A stretch of 31,445 nt of DNA from Firmicutes bacterium UBA5454 (GCA_002426555.1 DIQU01000058.1:1-31445), one strand, 5' to 3'. Positions 6,722 to 15,102 are shown, numbered from the stretch's first letter. Made by a program: numbers and translations. Notes: generated by a model from the sequence alone, not told the origin.

Positions 6722-7660
6722 CTATTTTCTCCACATTCCCGGATTCAATATATGTACAGGAATACTGTCAAACAGACTGCTTATTTCATATGCTGTCTGT
6801 TCTGATATAGATGGACCTTCCATCAGCATGATATTCTCTTGTACCTGTTCTGGTGTTTCTGCACCTATTACAAGGCTGCTAACCCCCTCCATGTCCCGGA
6901 TGGCGGATAGGGCAAGCTGTTGGATACTCATTCCCTCTTTCTCTGCTAATCCTGCAAGTTTTAATAAAGGCTCTCTGGCATTTTTAAGATTGCCAGTCAA
7001 AAATGCAGGATCCATGAAGAAGAGACCTTGCAGGAATATACTTCTAACAAATACAACTTTATCTGTTGCATGCAGTTGTTTCAGGTAACCGCTTTTAATT
7101 AAACGATTGTCGAATATATTCATTGGTATCTGGATAGCTTCATATATATCGTTCTTTAACATCTCTTTCACTTCTTCCGATGAATAAACGGAAACCGCAG
7201 CCATTCCAATAAGTCCTTCTTTTTTAAGCTTATTTAGCGTATTGGGCACGACATCTCCATAAAGCGTCATATCCTCTGGGTTATGCAGCATATACACTGG
7301 TATCTTTTTGATGTTTAACCGCTCGAGGGAGTGACCAACAAAATCGTATATTTGTCTTTCAACATCCTTTTTAGAAAGATCCTTTTCAGGTGTGATTTTA
7401 AACTTAGTTGTCAATATCAAGTTCTGTAAGTTATTTTGACTAGATAATAAATAATTGCCTATAACAGTCTCTGCATCACCATAATGCAAGGATGTATCCA
7501 GTGAATTTACTCCGCCTTCAATGGCAGTCTGTAAAATATTGAAGCTTTCGCTTTCAGCGGGCTTACCTTTCTTGTTTGCTATGCCATATGCCATGCCTAG
7601 TTGTACTGTGCCCAGTGTGAGCTTGGAAATTTCTCGGTTCCTTGTATACGTGTAATGCAT
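6722..7660 (-). CDS. Aldo/keto reductase
   Basis: NAD(P)H-dependent oxidoreductase of the AKR superfamily (TIM barrel), 312 residues. The tetrad is visible: Asp and Tyr in SLDTSLHYGDAE, Lys in ILTTKFK and His in YMLHNPED. A C-terminal LVIGAETPEQVQENI segment matches the family's cofactor-binding region. It begins TLGTVQLGMAYGIAN, as in the AKR subgroup often found in sugar and cell-surface polysaccharide clusters. The start at 7660 is chosen because AAAGGGAGGTG precedes it; the open frame continues upstream to 7696. It appears intact and lies in a minus-strand run of genes between the broken FG-GAP protein and the truncated SDR. The substrate is unknown. Confidence 0.9.
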   Translation of the reverse strand: MHYTYTRNREISKLTLGTVQLGMAYGIANKKGKPAESESFNILQTAIEGGVNSLDTSLHYGDAETVIGNYLLSSQNNLQNLILTTKFKITPEKDLSKKDVERQIYDFVGHSLERLNIKKIPVYMLHNPEDMTLYGDVVPNTLNKLKKEGLIGMAAVSVYSSEEVKEMLKNDIYEAIQIPMNIFDNRLIKSGYLKQLHATDKVVFVRSIFLQGLFFMDPAFLTGNLKNAREPLLKLAGLAEKEGMSIQQLALSAIRDMEGVSSLVIGAETPEQVQENIMLMEGPSISEQTAYEISSLFDSIPVHILNPGMWRK

Positions 7661-7753
7661 GGTTACACCTCCCTTTTGACAATTATTTAGATACACTAAT
7701 CCAGGCTACTTTACCTTTACCATGTTATTGTATAGTCGCGCGGAATACTGTAT

Positions 7754-8288
7754 TCAATGCACTACATATGAGTGTCTTCCGGTTATTATTAAATATTCAT
7801 CTTCATCAAACTCAATAGTAACTGAACTTACACGAGGTGTGCCACACCCGCATTTAGCTCCAAGTATGAGCCTATATTGAATGAAACCACCACTAATCCC
7901 TAAAAAAGTAATATCCTGTCCATTTTCAATCAGCCTAGATTTCCCTTCAGGTCCACCCCAGAGGATATAACAATATGGTCCGCTAATTTGAGAAATAAAT
8001 AAATCAAGCCACCCATCCCCGTTAAAGTCTAATATCCATATGTGCACCATTGTTTTGGCAGGCGATTATTAGGTCATCAAATCCGTCTCCGTTGATATCT
8101 GCCATTACAGCATCATATGCACCATTAGTGGGAAGCTCTATATAATCTTTTAAATTTAGTGGATCATGATAGTAATATATTGGAGGACGCTCCTCCATAC
8201 TTTGAGAATTTGCAAAAAGCATTAACATCGAATTGAAATATCCTTTGTAAGTATCCTTTGGCAGAAACATAAATGTTCTGTCCTCCAT
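7754..8288 (-). pseudogene. FG-GAP/VCBS-repeat protein, frameshifted and shortened
   Basis: Two overlapping minus-strand frames encode parts of one calcium-binding beta-propeller repeat protein. The first (8288-8022) contains ADINGDGFDDLIIACQNNG and the second (8050-7754) contains LDFNGDGWLDLFISQ and YILWGGPEG. DxNxDGxxD motifs of this kind bind Ca2+ and normally recur about 60 residues apart in seven-bladed domains. Here they are only about 17 residues apart and in different frames, so an internal deletion plus a frame change near 8030-8045 has occurred. Family members are usually extracellular or lectin-like and far longer. No signal peptide is left. It sits between the sialidase and the aldo/keto reductase. 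Confidence 0.7.
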
Positions 8289-8370
8289 TGCCCAATATCC
8301 CTTTCTAGAAGTCTTTAAATCCTTTTTTTACCCACTACATGTTCAGTTTATCCTCTCTTCAAATATTAAA

Positions 8371-9494
8371 TTATAGTTCAAATATATTGAGTTTTGTCCA
8401 CAGAATCTTACCATTTCCATCTTCAATAATCACCCAATGGCACATAAGATAACTCCTGTCAGACAACTGTATTGCAGAAGGTTGGCCAAACCTCAAGTAT
8501 GAAAATACTTCTGCCATTTTTTCATTCTTTTTCATCATACCAGGTTCCCAAATCATCGACTCGCACTCTATCTCCCATTTCCCTTCTGACAAGTTTACAA
8601 CACAACCATAAATGCCGGGCCTTTCTGAATTCCGACGTATACAATGAAGAGAAAGTATCTTGTCCCCGCCTATTGGCGTAATTGAAGAAGCTTGCCCCAT
8701 TATGCCTGTAGACATTGGCTCGCAAAATGTACGACCATTATAATAAGATAAGGCATAGTGATTACATAGAAGCTTATCTTCCTCGACATCTTCATTCCAT
8801 GCTATAACAACCAGGTTGCATGATTCTTGTAACTGACACAACCTTTGTTCATATACTGTTACTTTCCTTCCTGGAAATTCCATCGTAATTGCTTCATCAT
8901 TCCATGTTTTGCCTTGATCGTTTGACCTCATAAGTCTTCCATAAAAACCATCCTCCACTTTACCGCTCCAGTCCGGAAAATTGGCCACAGGACTAACCCA
9001 TGAACCATCATTAAGAACAACTACAGGTGAGGATGCTTCAACCGGGCCTTTGAAAGAGGTTGCAACTACCTTTGGCCCCACCCATGTTTTCCCCAAATCC
9101 TTTGAAATGAGAGCTACTACACAGTCATCCAATACGCCGCCGGTTTTCATGTTCCCTACCGGCATTTCCGGATCATCCCTGAAAAATTCATATCCGGCAG
9201 CTATTAGCGTACTATTTCCTGCATGAGAAATCTTTAATGTACTGGAAACCGGGACGTTATTTACTGACTTGTCATAAATGGGTCCAAGGTGCTGCCATGT
9301 CTTTCCCATATCAAACTCTTTGCCACATAAGTTGTTTGATCAACACTCTCAAAAGCTTCGCCGATGGTATATGCTGCTATTATGCTGCCATCCGGAAGTT
9401 GCTGAATTCCGGGAAAGTATGCATTACGACTTCTAAGTTGAGGAAGGGGATTTTCATAAATTATGCCATTCTCGTGTACATCAATAAACGCCAT
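8371..9494 (-). pseudogene. BNR/Asp-box sialidase-like protein with a single frameshift
   Basis: Two frames join into a protein of about 374 residues. Frame one (9494 to about 9315) reads IDVHENGIIYENPLPQLRSR, then FPGIQQLPDGSIIAAYTIGE. Frame two (to 8371) continues from DMGKTWQHLGP. Three Asp-boxes (SxDxGxTW type) appear: FDMGKTW at the joint, SKDLGKTW and SNDQGKTW. This is the hallmark of exo-alpha-sialidase-like six-bladed propellers. Adding one T to the TTT run at 9313-9315 would read AKSFDMGKTW and restore the gene. The family cleaves terminal sialic acids or related glycans. No signal peptide is seen, so the restored enzyme would be cytoplasmic. It lies 42 bases after the amidohydrolase in the same operon. 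A real mutation and a base-calling error in the short T-run cannot be separated here. Confidence 0.75.
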
Positions 9495-9536
9495 ACATTA
9501 TCAGCCTTTCTTCTTTATGTAGTATTTCAATCAATT

Positions 9537-10436
9537 CTATAAAGATATATCTAAAAGCTCGGCAGCATTCTGGTGAGATATTTTGTCATAGACAGTCTTA
9601 CTAATCTTACCTGATTCTTGCCAATCATTCATTAGTTGAATGAGAGGTGTAGGCATGCCAGGAAAACAGAAATCTGTGCCGAAGTATAAACGATCCTGGA
9701 ATTCTTCCATAAATTTAGGACCATATACATCATCCCGCGCAAAAGCATTGTAAGCAGTGAAATCGGAAAGATCACCACACAGATTGGGATAGCGTCGAAA
9801 GAGAGTGGGCACGACTCCCTCTTCATTGATTCGTCCTTCAGGCAGGCGGCCAATCTGTCCGCCCTTTAGATTGAATAAGTAGCTGCGTTCACCAGGTGTT
9901 TTCAGCTTGCCGATTTCGGACCAGAACACAGGTCCATGCCCAAATAGCTTTAAATCAGGGAAACGCTGTAGAGTATGCTCGAGTTGAGGAAGGCCTGGAT
10001 CATCATATAGTCCGAAATCTCCTGTTAATTGATCTGAGCCATCATATATTACTGCCATGCCACAATCTTCTGCGTGGCGGAAAAGATTTTGCACCATCGG
10101 ATCCATGAGAGGCAGATTTGGCATTACCTCGCCAATACCCTTACAACCTAGTGCCTTATAATGGTTGATAATTTTATCCAATGGCGCATCTGGAGAGTTT
10201 GTTAAATTGCGAGGATCAATATTACAGAATGGGATGAGACGATTCGGATACTTTTCTGCCATTTCCAGAATATCTTCATTGGCTTGAGGCATATAGATTT
10301 CCGGACTTACAATAGGCAGCACAACCCCCATGGCAATGCCTACCCTGTCGTATTCTGCAATAAGTTCTTCAGCGGTGCAAAACCTAATAAGTGATGTTTT
10401 TACTCTGTATGCATGAGCATGAATGTCAATAAACAT
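9537..10436 (-). CDS. Amidohydrolase family 2 (TIM-barrel metal hydrolase)
   Basis: A 299-residue member of the Amidohydro_2 family (ACMSD/LigI-like hydrolases, decarboxylases and lactonases). Metal-binding residues are visible: HxH at 6-8 (IDIHAHAYR), a His in LKLFGHGPVFW and an Asp in LYFGTDFCFPGMP. The start is the ATG at 10436, preceded by AAAGAGGG; the open frame upstream belongs to the overlapping acetyltransferase region. The 11-base overlap with the previous gene indicates translational coupling and a shared pathway. Given the neighbouring sialidase and oxidoreductases, a sugar-lactone or amino-sugar derivative is a possible substrate, but this is inference. Confidence 0.88.
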   Translation of the reverse strand: MFIDIHAHAYRVKTSLIRFCTAEELIAEYDRVGIAMGVVLPIVSPEIYMPQANEDILEMAEKYPNRLIPFCNIDPRNLTNSPDAPLDKIINHYKALGCKGIGEVMPNLPLMDPMVQNLFRHAEDCGMAVIYDGSDQLTGDFGLYDDPGLPQLEHTLQRFPDLKLFGHGPVFWSEIGKLKTPGERSYLFNLKGGQIGRLPEGRINEEGVVPTLFRRYPNLCGDLSDFTAYNAFARDDVYGPKFMEEFQDRLYFGTDFCFPGMPTPLIQLMNDWQESGKISKTVYDKISHQNAAELLDISL

Positions 10437-11274
10437 TATTATCCCTCTTTTCAGTATATTTTTCCAGCCAATTGCAAAATTCATCATTAATGAATTGGCC
10501 TGGCGATTTCCGAAACATTTCCAAAACAAAATCAACATATTTAACGGCACCAAGGCAGATTAGATTTGAATTACCACAACGAGAATGACCAAGAATACCA
10601 GCTTGTTCAAGAGCTGATTCTGTTACAGTTGCGTCGTGAAAAGGCCAGACACCCTTGGGCCATTTTCGCTTTGGATTATCATAGACCGATAACTCAGACA
10701 TAGCGTCGCATCTTTTGTTTATGTCCGAAATTGATAACAAGGTCTCTTCGACAAAAGAATATTCAACGAAATGCTTAAAGGTATTATACAAGGTAGAAAC
10801 GCCTGCAAATACAATCTTTGCCTTCCAAAGGTACATCTTTTGCCAAGGAGAAGAATAGGCGAAGCAGTAATCGCCGAAAACCCCCATCCGAGGACCGTAA
10901 TCGGTGTGTCCATTCACCAGTTCGGCAGCCATCCTGCCACGAGCTGCCACCGAATGAGTAGCTTGGTCACTGCGGAGGCTGCCTGGCTGAAGTCGAAATA
11001 CTTCTGTAACATACCCTACATCTGAAGGACTCGTCTCTTTGTTCCAGTTCTTATAAGCGTTATCAAAATCACGCTGAACAAAGGTTGGAAAAACTACAGT
11101 TCCCGTTGGACCAACTGCCTTTTCAACCGCCTCTATGACGGTCTGTGCACCACCCTCAACCTTTCCAAAGCTCTTCAGGGAGGAGTGTGTAAGTACAATG
11201 TCACCTACATTGATACCACATTCATGATAGGCTTTGACTATATCATCGCATATTACATTGGGAATAGAATTCAT
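10426..11274 (-). CDS. AAC(3)-family N-acetyltransferase
   Basis: A 282-residue acetyl-CoA-dependent N-acetyltransferase of the aminoglycoside 3-N-acetyltransferase family (Antibiotic_NAT fold). Motifs seen are LTHSSLKSFG (29-37), GTVVFPTF (58-65), ATHSVAARG (105-113) and NTFKHFVEY, with His168 at the usual catalytic position. The family is broad; many chromosomal members act on unknown amines or amino sugars and do not give resistance. Its overlap with an amidohydrolase and the sugar-related neighbours argue for a metabolic role. It is the first intact gene of the minus-strand operon. AAAGGCGG precedes the ATG at 11274. Confidence 0.85.
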   Translation of the reverse strand: MNSIPNVICDDIVKAYHECGINVGDIVLTHSSLKSFGKVEGGAQTVIEAVEKAVGPTGTVVFPTFVQRDFDNAYKNWNKETSPSDVGYVTEVFRLQPGSLRSDQATHSVAARGRMAAELVNGHTDYGPRMGVFGDYCFAYSSPWQKMYLWKAKIVFAGVSTLYNTFKHFVEYSFVEETLLSISDINKRCDAMSELSVYDNPKRKWPKGVWPFHDATVTESALEQAGILGHSRCGNSNLICLGAVKYVDFVLEMFRKSPGQFINDEFCNWLEKYTEKRDNNVY

Positions 11275-11313
11275 ATTGGTTGACCGCCTTTCAAACAGCC
11301 CATTCTTGTATCA

Positions 11314-11715
11314 TTAACCATACCATTCTGGATTATATGAGGCAATACTGCAACCGCTTAAAGATAAAATACGATGAAGGCTACGATATCCCGAATTTGT
11401 ACTGGGCATCAGTTTTATTTCATCTTTGTGCCCAAGCTTTGATGTTATCTGCCATTCCGGCCGATACTGTATGCGTCCTATATAACAATCCCAAAGCGAA
11501 AGATTTTCAGCACCCTGATTATAAAGAGTTTCAGCATATTTACGAAGTTCCTCAGGGGCGCTTGTATTCTCCCATGGCAGTTCAAAATATACTTTTATAT
11601 CATAGGATTTCGCTATTCGCATCCATTCAGAGCAGTTTTCTGTCATTTTATCAAGACGATTATCATGTATACGCTGTATTGGCGAGTGAGCATTTGCTCG
11701 CTTTTTTGGTTGTAC
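11314..11715 (-). pseudogene. C-terminal fragment of a glycoside-hydrolase-like protein
   Basis: An open frame of 133 codons bounded upstream by TAG (11716-11718). It reads IRI-type barrel segments such as YDIKVYFELPWENT, LRKYAETLYNQGAENLSLWD and IQYRPEWQITSKLGH. These look like the last strands and helices of a TIM-barrel glycoside-hydrolase-like protein whose N-terminal two thirds is missing. There is no ribosome site in front of the internal ATG at 11646. The end lies only 40 bases before the acetyltransferase start, so the intact gene was probably the previous gene of the same operon. The family assignment is tentative; the truncated state is clearer. Confidence 0.5.
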
Positions 11716-11961
11716 CTAACCACTCTATTGACGTTCCACCTAATAGTTCTTTAATATGGCTAACTATACCATGTTGTGTATTAAAAAACAACAATATCAT
11801 GCTGCAAACAACTACTGTTGATAGAAAGTGCGGCGCATAGGATATCATCTGTACTGTACGTTTAAAATGTCTATTTTGCTACTCATTTATCATCAGTGCA
11901 AAAATTAAGGCACATGGAAAAGTAGCAATACTGTAAAGACTAATTAAAATAGTATTTCTGA

Positions 11962-12378
11962 TTAACAGCCAGAAATTTGGGAAATTGAAAAAACGGATAA
12001 AATGCTCCCTCCCATTGGTATAATTTCATCTACACCAAATGTAGAAGGATCCGTTGCTTTAAACTGCCTCATAACATCAATAAATTCGTCAATTGTTTCA
12101 GGTGATGATAAATTAAGATTGTCTAGCCATGTTTGATTGATTCCTGGACGCCAAATTCCTCCTGTATCGTCACCATTTAATTTTCTGCCAAAGGAGTACA
12201 TTTTCTCATCTGTAGCTGTTAAAATGGTGTAAAATGAAGGATGTTCTTCAAGCAAAGCCTTGTAATTGGGCATAATTTCGTAATTCAATTTTGAGTTTTT
12301 ACATAGTAAGCTTACTAATGTGAGTTTAGCATTCATCTTCATTATTGAATATATTGTTTTTCTGTATACTGATATCAA
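11962..12378 (-). pseudogene. Internal fragment of a sugar-ABC solute-binding protein
   Basis: The frame carries LLEEHPSFYTILTATDEKMY, then DTGGIWRPGINQTWLDNLN, SPETIDEFIDVMRQFKATDP and DEIIPMGG. This is the N-lobe pattern of family 1 extracellular solute-binding proteins, in particular the long LipO/YtcQ-like group of about 500 residues in Bacillota. The lipoprotein signal, the first 60 or so residues and the entire C-lobe are missing. It therefore cannot bind substrate or dock to a permease, and no permease genes are nearby. It is a remnant of a carbohydrate ABC importer. The 246 bases before the next remnant (11716-11961) hold nothing recognisable. Confidence 0.6.
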
Positions 12379-12530
12379 ATTTTGTATTGCAGAAAAATGA
12401 TATCACTTTACAAAAAAATGATATTCTATTTACTTATCCTTATAATGATGAAAATTAATTAAATGAGTCATGTCTCGACCTTCGGTTAATTAGTAATTGA
12501 GAATAAACAAACCACCGGGGAGGGAGAACT

Positions 12531-12593
12531 ATGACTCAAGCTAATATTATAATAGATTATGGCGAAATGGTAGAATTATTTAGTCCTTGTTAG
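12531..12593 (+). pseudogene. 20-codon ORF with a strong ribosome site; probable truncated gene start
   Basis: GGGGAGGGAGAACT directly precedes ATG, giving MTQANIIIDYGEMVELFSPC and then TAG. The very good Shine-Dalgarno and sensible codons suggest the 5' end of a lost gene. I do not recognise the family with any certainty; an IS transposase N-terminus is one option. The ORF overlaps, on the opposite strand, the last codon of the fragment at 12590-12691, so a junction between two pieces of DNA lies close to 12590. Confidence 0.35.
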
Positions 12594-12691
12594 TGAATAT
12601 GGTTTTCAAACTCAAACTTCATCACATAAAGGTCACATCTGATAACAATCTCTAAATATCTAAAGGTATCATCTCTTAACGTTTTTTTCAT
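12590..12691 (-). pseudogene. N-terminal scrap related to the URO-D-family gene
   Basis: Thirty-three codons starting MKKTLRDDTFRYLEIVIRCD match the N-terminus of the 411-residue URO-D-fold protein (LKNLAFRYLEIANSS). The DNA is also similar (aatctctaaata-ctaaa in both copies). The match lasts only about 15 codons before it runs into unrelated sequence and a TAA. It marks a second, destroyed member of this family at the rng-side edge of the island. Confidence 0.5.
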
Positions 12692-12692
12692 C

Positions 12693-12782
12693 TTATAATA
12701 ACAGTGCCTCTTCAGATTCTTCAGGCTGGAAATGAACTCCTACTGCATAGGGCTTTTCGCCTGCATCCCAGTGACTTGTAGT
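12693..12782 (-). other. Coding-like 29-codon tail in frame after the rng stop
   Basis: Directly after the rng TGA (12783-12785) the same frame stays open for 29 codons to a TAA. It reads SHWDAGEKPYAVGVHFQPEE and then an acidic, leucine-ending tail. The composition is protein-like. It may be a former extension of RNase G cut off by a CGA-to-TGA change, or the C-terminus of another gene fused here by deletion. The segment VGVHFQPEE faintly recalls the end of class I glutamine amidotransferases (VGVQFHPE), but the match is too short to name. Confidence 0.35.
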
Positions 12783-14354
12783 TCATCTCGTTGTACTGCT
12801 AAAGTCAAACCTCGTGGTGTAAACAATATCCTCATTGGAGTGCAGCACTTCCTGCGCCTCACTTTGATTCTGCAAGGGCATTAGGTTGGCATCCTCAACA
12901 TGCAGGCTGCTGTTCATCCGCAATAGGATTCTGCTTTCCAGAGCACCTTCAAGGATTTCCAAGCCCCGACCGTCCTCCTCCATCCACAGCTTGGCAACTG
13001 CCGGATGGACTTCCACTAAAACGCCATATAAGCCACTCCCCTGAGTCATGCGTTCCAGCTCTTTTTCCAGCTTGGCCAGCACCATGCTTTCGGAGTATAC
13101 CTTACCGGTGCCGCTGCAGTATGGACATGGTTTTAGCAAAGAGTAGGTAAGGCGGTTGCGGACTTTCTTTCGTGTCATCTCCACAAGACCCAAGCCTGTA
13201 AACCCCAGCACATTTGTTTTTGTTCGGTCTCTTTTCAGAGCTTTATTCAGCACTTCTACTACTTTTCTGCGATCCCCATCGGATTCCATATCTATAAAAT
13301 CTATGACAATAATACCGCCGATGTCCCGCAAACGAATCTGCCTGGCGACTTCTTCCGCTGCTTCCATATTGGTATTGAGAACTGTTTGCGTCAGATTCTT
13401 ACCGCCGATATATCTACCGGTGTTCACATCAATCACTGTTAAGGCTTCCGTAGGTTCAATTATGATATGTCCGCCATTTTTCAGCCATACCTTCTTCTGA
13501 ATGGCCTTTTCGATTTTATCTTCAATCCCGTATGCCTCAAAAATATTTTTTTCAGGAGATACATACTCTACACGGCTTTTTAATACAGAAGAAGTGTATT
13601 TTGTCCAATCCAAAATCTTTTCATAATACTCATGGCTGTTTATTATGAGTTTATCTACATCCTGGGTGAACAGATCTCGCAGCGTCCGAAATATAATATT
13701 TTCATCCTTGTGCAAGAGCCGGGGTACCCTGCCTTTTTTCTCTCGATTCTGTATATTGTTCCAAAGCCAAATCAGGAACTCAATATCCGGTTCAAAATCG
13801 AAGCGTTCCTTTTCCAAAGCCGCTGTACGAACAATCAAACCCATGGACTCCGGTTTGATTTCCTCTGTTATCTCCTTTAATCTCTCCCTTTCAGACTCCT
13901 TCTCTATTCTTCGGGAAACACCGATATAGTTAACAGTGGGCATAAGAACCATGTATCTGCCAGGCAAGGTAATATGGGTAGTTACCCTTGCCCCCTTTGT
14001 GCCGATAGGTTCCTTTAGGACTTGCACCGTAATCTCCTGTCCTTCCTTTAGCAGGTCACGAATAGAAGGGTTATGCAAACCCTCTTCTACATTGGTTTTG
14101 CTTCCCGCAAAATCAAAAACTTCTTTGTCTGTGTTTATATCTCCCACATAGAGAAAAGCATTCTTAGCCAAACCAATATCTACAAAAGCAGCCTGCATTC
14201 CCGGCAGCACATTGGTTACTTTACCCCTGTAGATGTTGCCCACTACCCTTTGATATTCATTATCCTCTATATGAATTTCAACCAGGTCGCCTTCTTCAAG
14301 AAAAGCCACCCGAATTTGCTCGTTGTGAACATCTATAATAATCCGTTTACTCAC
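12783..14354 (-). CDS. rng: Ribonuclease G/E family endoribonuclease
   Basis: Endoribonuclease of the RNase E/G family (523 residues), which acts in rRNA maturation and mRNA decay. An S1-type RNA-binding domain lies near residues 35-125 (GNIYRGKVTNVLPGMQAAFV). The DNase I-like catalytic domain carries the two metal-binding aspartates in TVIDVNTG and IVIDFIDM. The zinc-link CPYCSGTG (CxxC) is present for dimerisation. No long C-terminal scaffold exists, so the protein is RNase G-like in architecture. GTG start, preceded by AGGGGG that overlaps the end of the DUF2344 gene, so the two are co-translated. In related genomes rplU usually follows directly; here 10 kb of accessory DNA intervenes. Confidence 0.96.
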   Translation of the reverse strand: MSKRIIIDVHNEQIRVAFLEEGDLVEIHIEDNEYQRVVGNIYRGKVTNVLPGMQAAFVDIGLAKNAFLYVGDINTDKEVFDFAGSKTNVEEGLHNPSIRDLLKEGQEITVQVLKEPIGTKGARVTTHITLPGRYMVLMPTVNYIGVSRRIEKESERERLKEITEEIKPESMGLIVRTAALEKERFDFEPDIEFLIWLWNNIQNREKKGRVPRLLHKDENIIFRTLRDLFTQDVDKLIINSHEYYEKILDWTKYTSSVLKSRVEYVSPEKNIFEAYGIEDKIEKAIQKKVWLKNGGHIIIEPTEALTVIDVNTGRYIGGKNLTQTVLNTNMEAAEEVARQIRLRDIGGIIVIDFIDMESDGDRRKVVEVLNKALKRDRTKTNVLGFTGLGLVEMTRKKVRNRLTYSLLKPCPYCSGTGKVYSESMVLAKLEKELERMTQGSGLYGVLVEVHPAVAKLWMEEDGRGLEILEGALESRILLRMNSSLHVEDANLMPLQNQSEAQEVLHSNEDIVYTTRFDFSSTTR

Positions 14355-14364
14355 TAAATGCCCC

Positions 14365-15102
14365 CTAACCTTTCTTTAACGCCAGCGGGGTGATCCATTT
14401 TCCATTACGCTGAAAATACAGCCCGGTTCTGTTTATGGAAACTCGCAGGTCTGATAGGTCTTCCGCCTCAGGATTAGGCAATTGCTCAGACAGCTTCAAT
14501 ATGGCATGAATTACAGAATCCGGTTTAACACTCCCCTTGTTCCCTAATTTCATTTCAAGATGAACTAATGAAGGGTTTTCTTCATCAATTCGAATATCCC
14601 ATACGCCATCTTTAAGATTCACCGTACTTACACGTTTTTTACTCTTTTTCTCAATCCAAATTTCTGCTGTATTTTCATAGGCTTCAATAGCCTTGTTCCA
14701 GTCAATTTCAGCTTGTCTTGTCTGGTCCTTGTCCAATAAATCTACCCTTAGCTCATAGTCTGCACGCTCAACCAAGCTCATGAGCGAAGGTGTTTTTTCA
14801 TCTATTACAATTGCTTCTCTTAAGGTTATACCCTTGGGCAGAGCATGGTTCAATTGCTCTTTCAATACTGCAATAGACATAGACTCAGTTAATACTATAT
14901 CTGCATATTCCCGCTCACTGGTTACACCCACGGATAAAGCAGAAGTAAAAGCCATAACAGGATGAGGATTAAAGCCCTGTGAATAGGCAATAGGAATACC
15001 AGCACGACGAATTGCACGCTGCATGGATCGCATCAAATCAAGATGAGATATATATTTTACACGTTCTTCACGGGTATATTCCAATAGAACTCTCATTGAC
15101 AT
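14365..15102 (-). CDS. DUF2344 / TIGR03936 radical SAM-linked protein
   Basis: A 245-residue protein of the DUF2344 family, defined by its constant pairing with a radical SAM protein, as here. The N-terminus reads EYTREERVKYISHLDLMRSM and AYSQGFNPHPVMAFTSALSV, the family's strongest motifs. The start is the ATG at 15102, preceded by GGGGGAGGGATT; it overlaps the end of the radical SAM gene by 10 bases, a sign of tight coupling. In some bacteria the two are one fused polypeptide. The function is not established; proximity to RNase G and ribosomal protein genes suggests RNA or ribosome modification (inference). Confidence 0.92.
   Translation of the reverse strand: MSMRVLLEYTREERVKYISHLDLMRSMQRAIRRAGIPIAYSQGFNPHPVMAFTSALSVGVTSEREYADIVLTESMSIAVLKEQLNHALPKGITLREAIVIDEKTPSLMSLVERADYELRVDLLDKDQTRQAEIDWNKAIEAYENTAEIWIEKKSKKRVSTVNLKDGVWDIRIDEENPSLVHLEMKLGNKGSVKPDSVIHAILKLSEQLPNPEAEDLSDLRVSINRTGLYFQRNGKWITPLALKKG

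Noticed and set aside
10426..11274. Antibiotic resistance gene (aminoglycoside 3-N-acetyltransferase)
   Set aside because: The family match is real, but the operon context is metabolic and chromosomal members commonly lack resistance activity, so no resistance claim is made.
11280..11840. 186-codon plus-strand open frame
   Set aside because: It lies opposite the glycoside-hydrolase-like remnant and the acetyltransferase leader, has no ribosome site, and its translation shows no family pattern. The minus-strand frame is the coding one.
3066..12692. Intact defence island or biosynthetic cluster
   Set aside because: No nuclease, toxin, reverse transcriptase, NRPS/PKS or phage genes are seen; the content is sugar-type metabolism with many broken genes.
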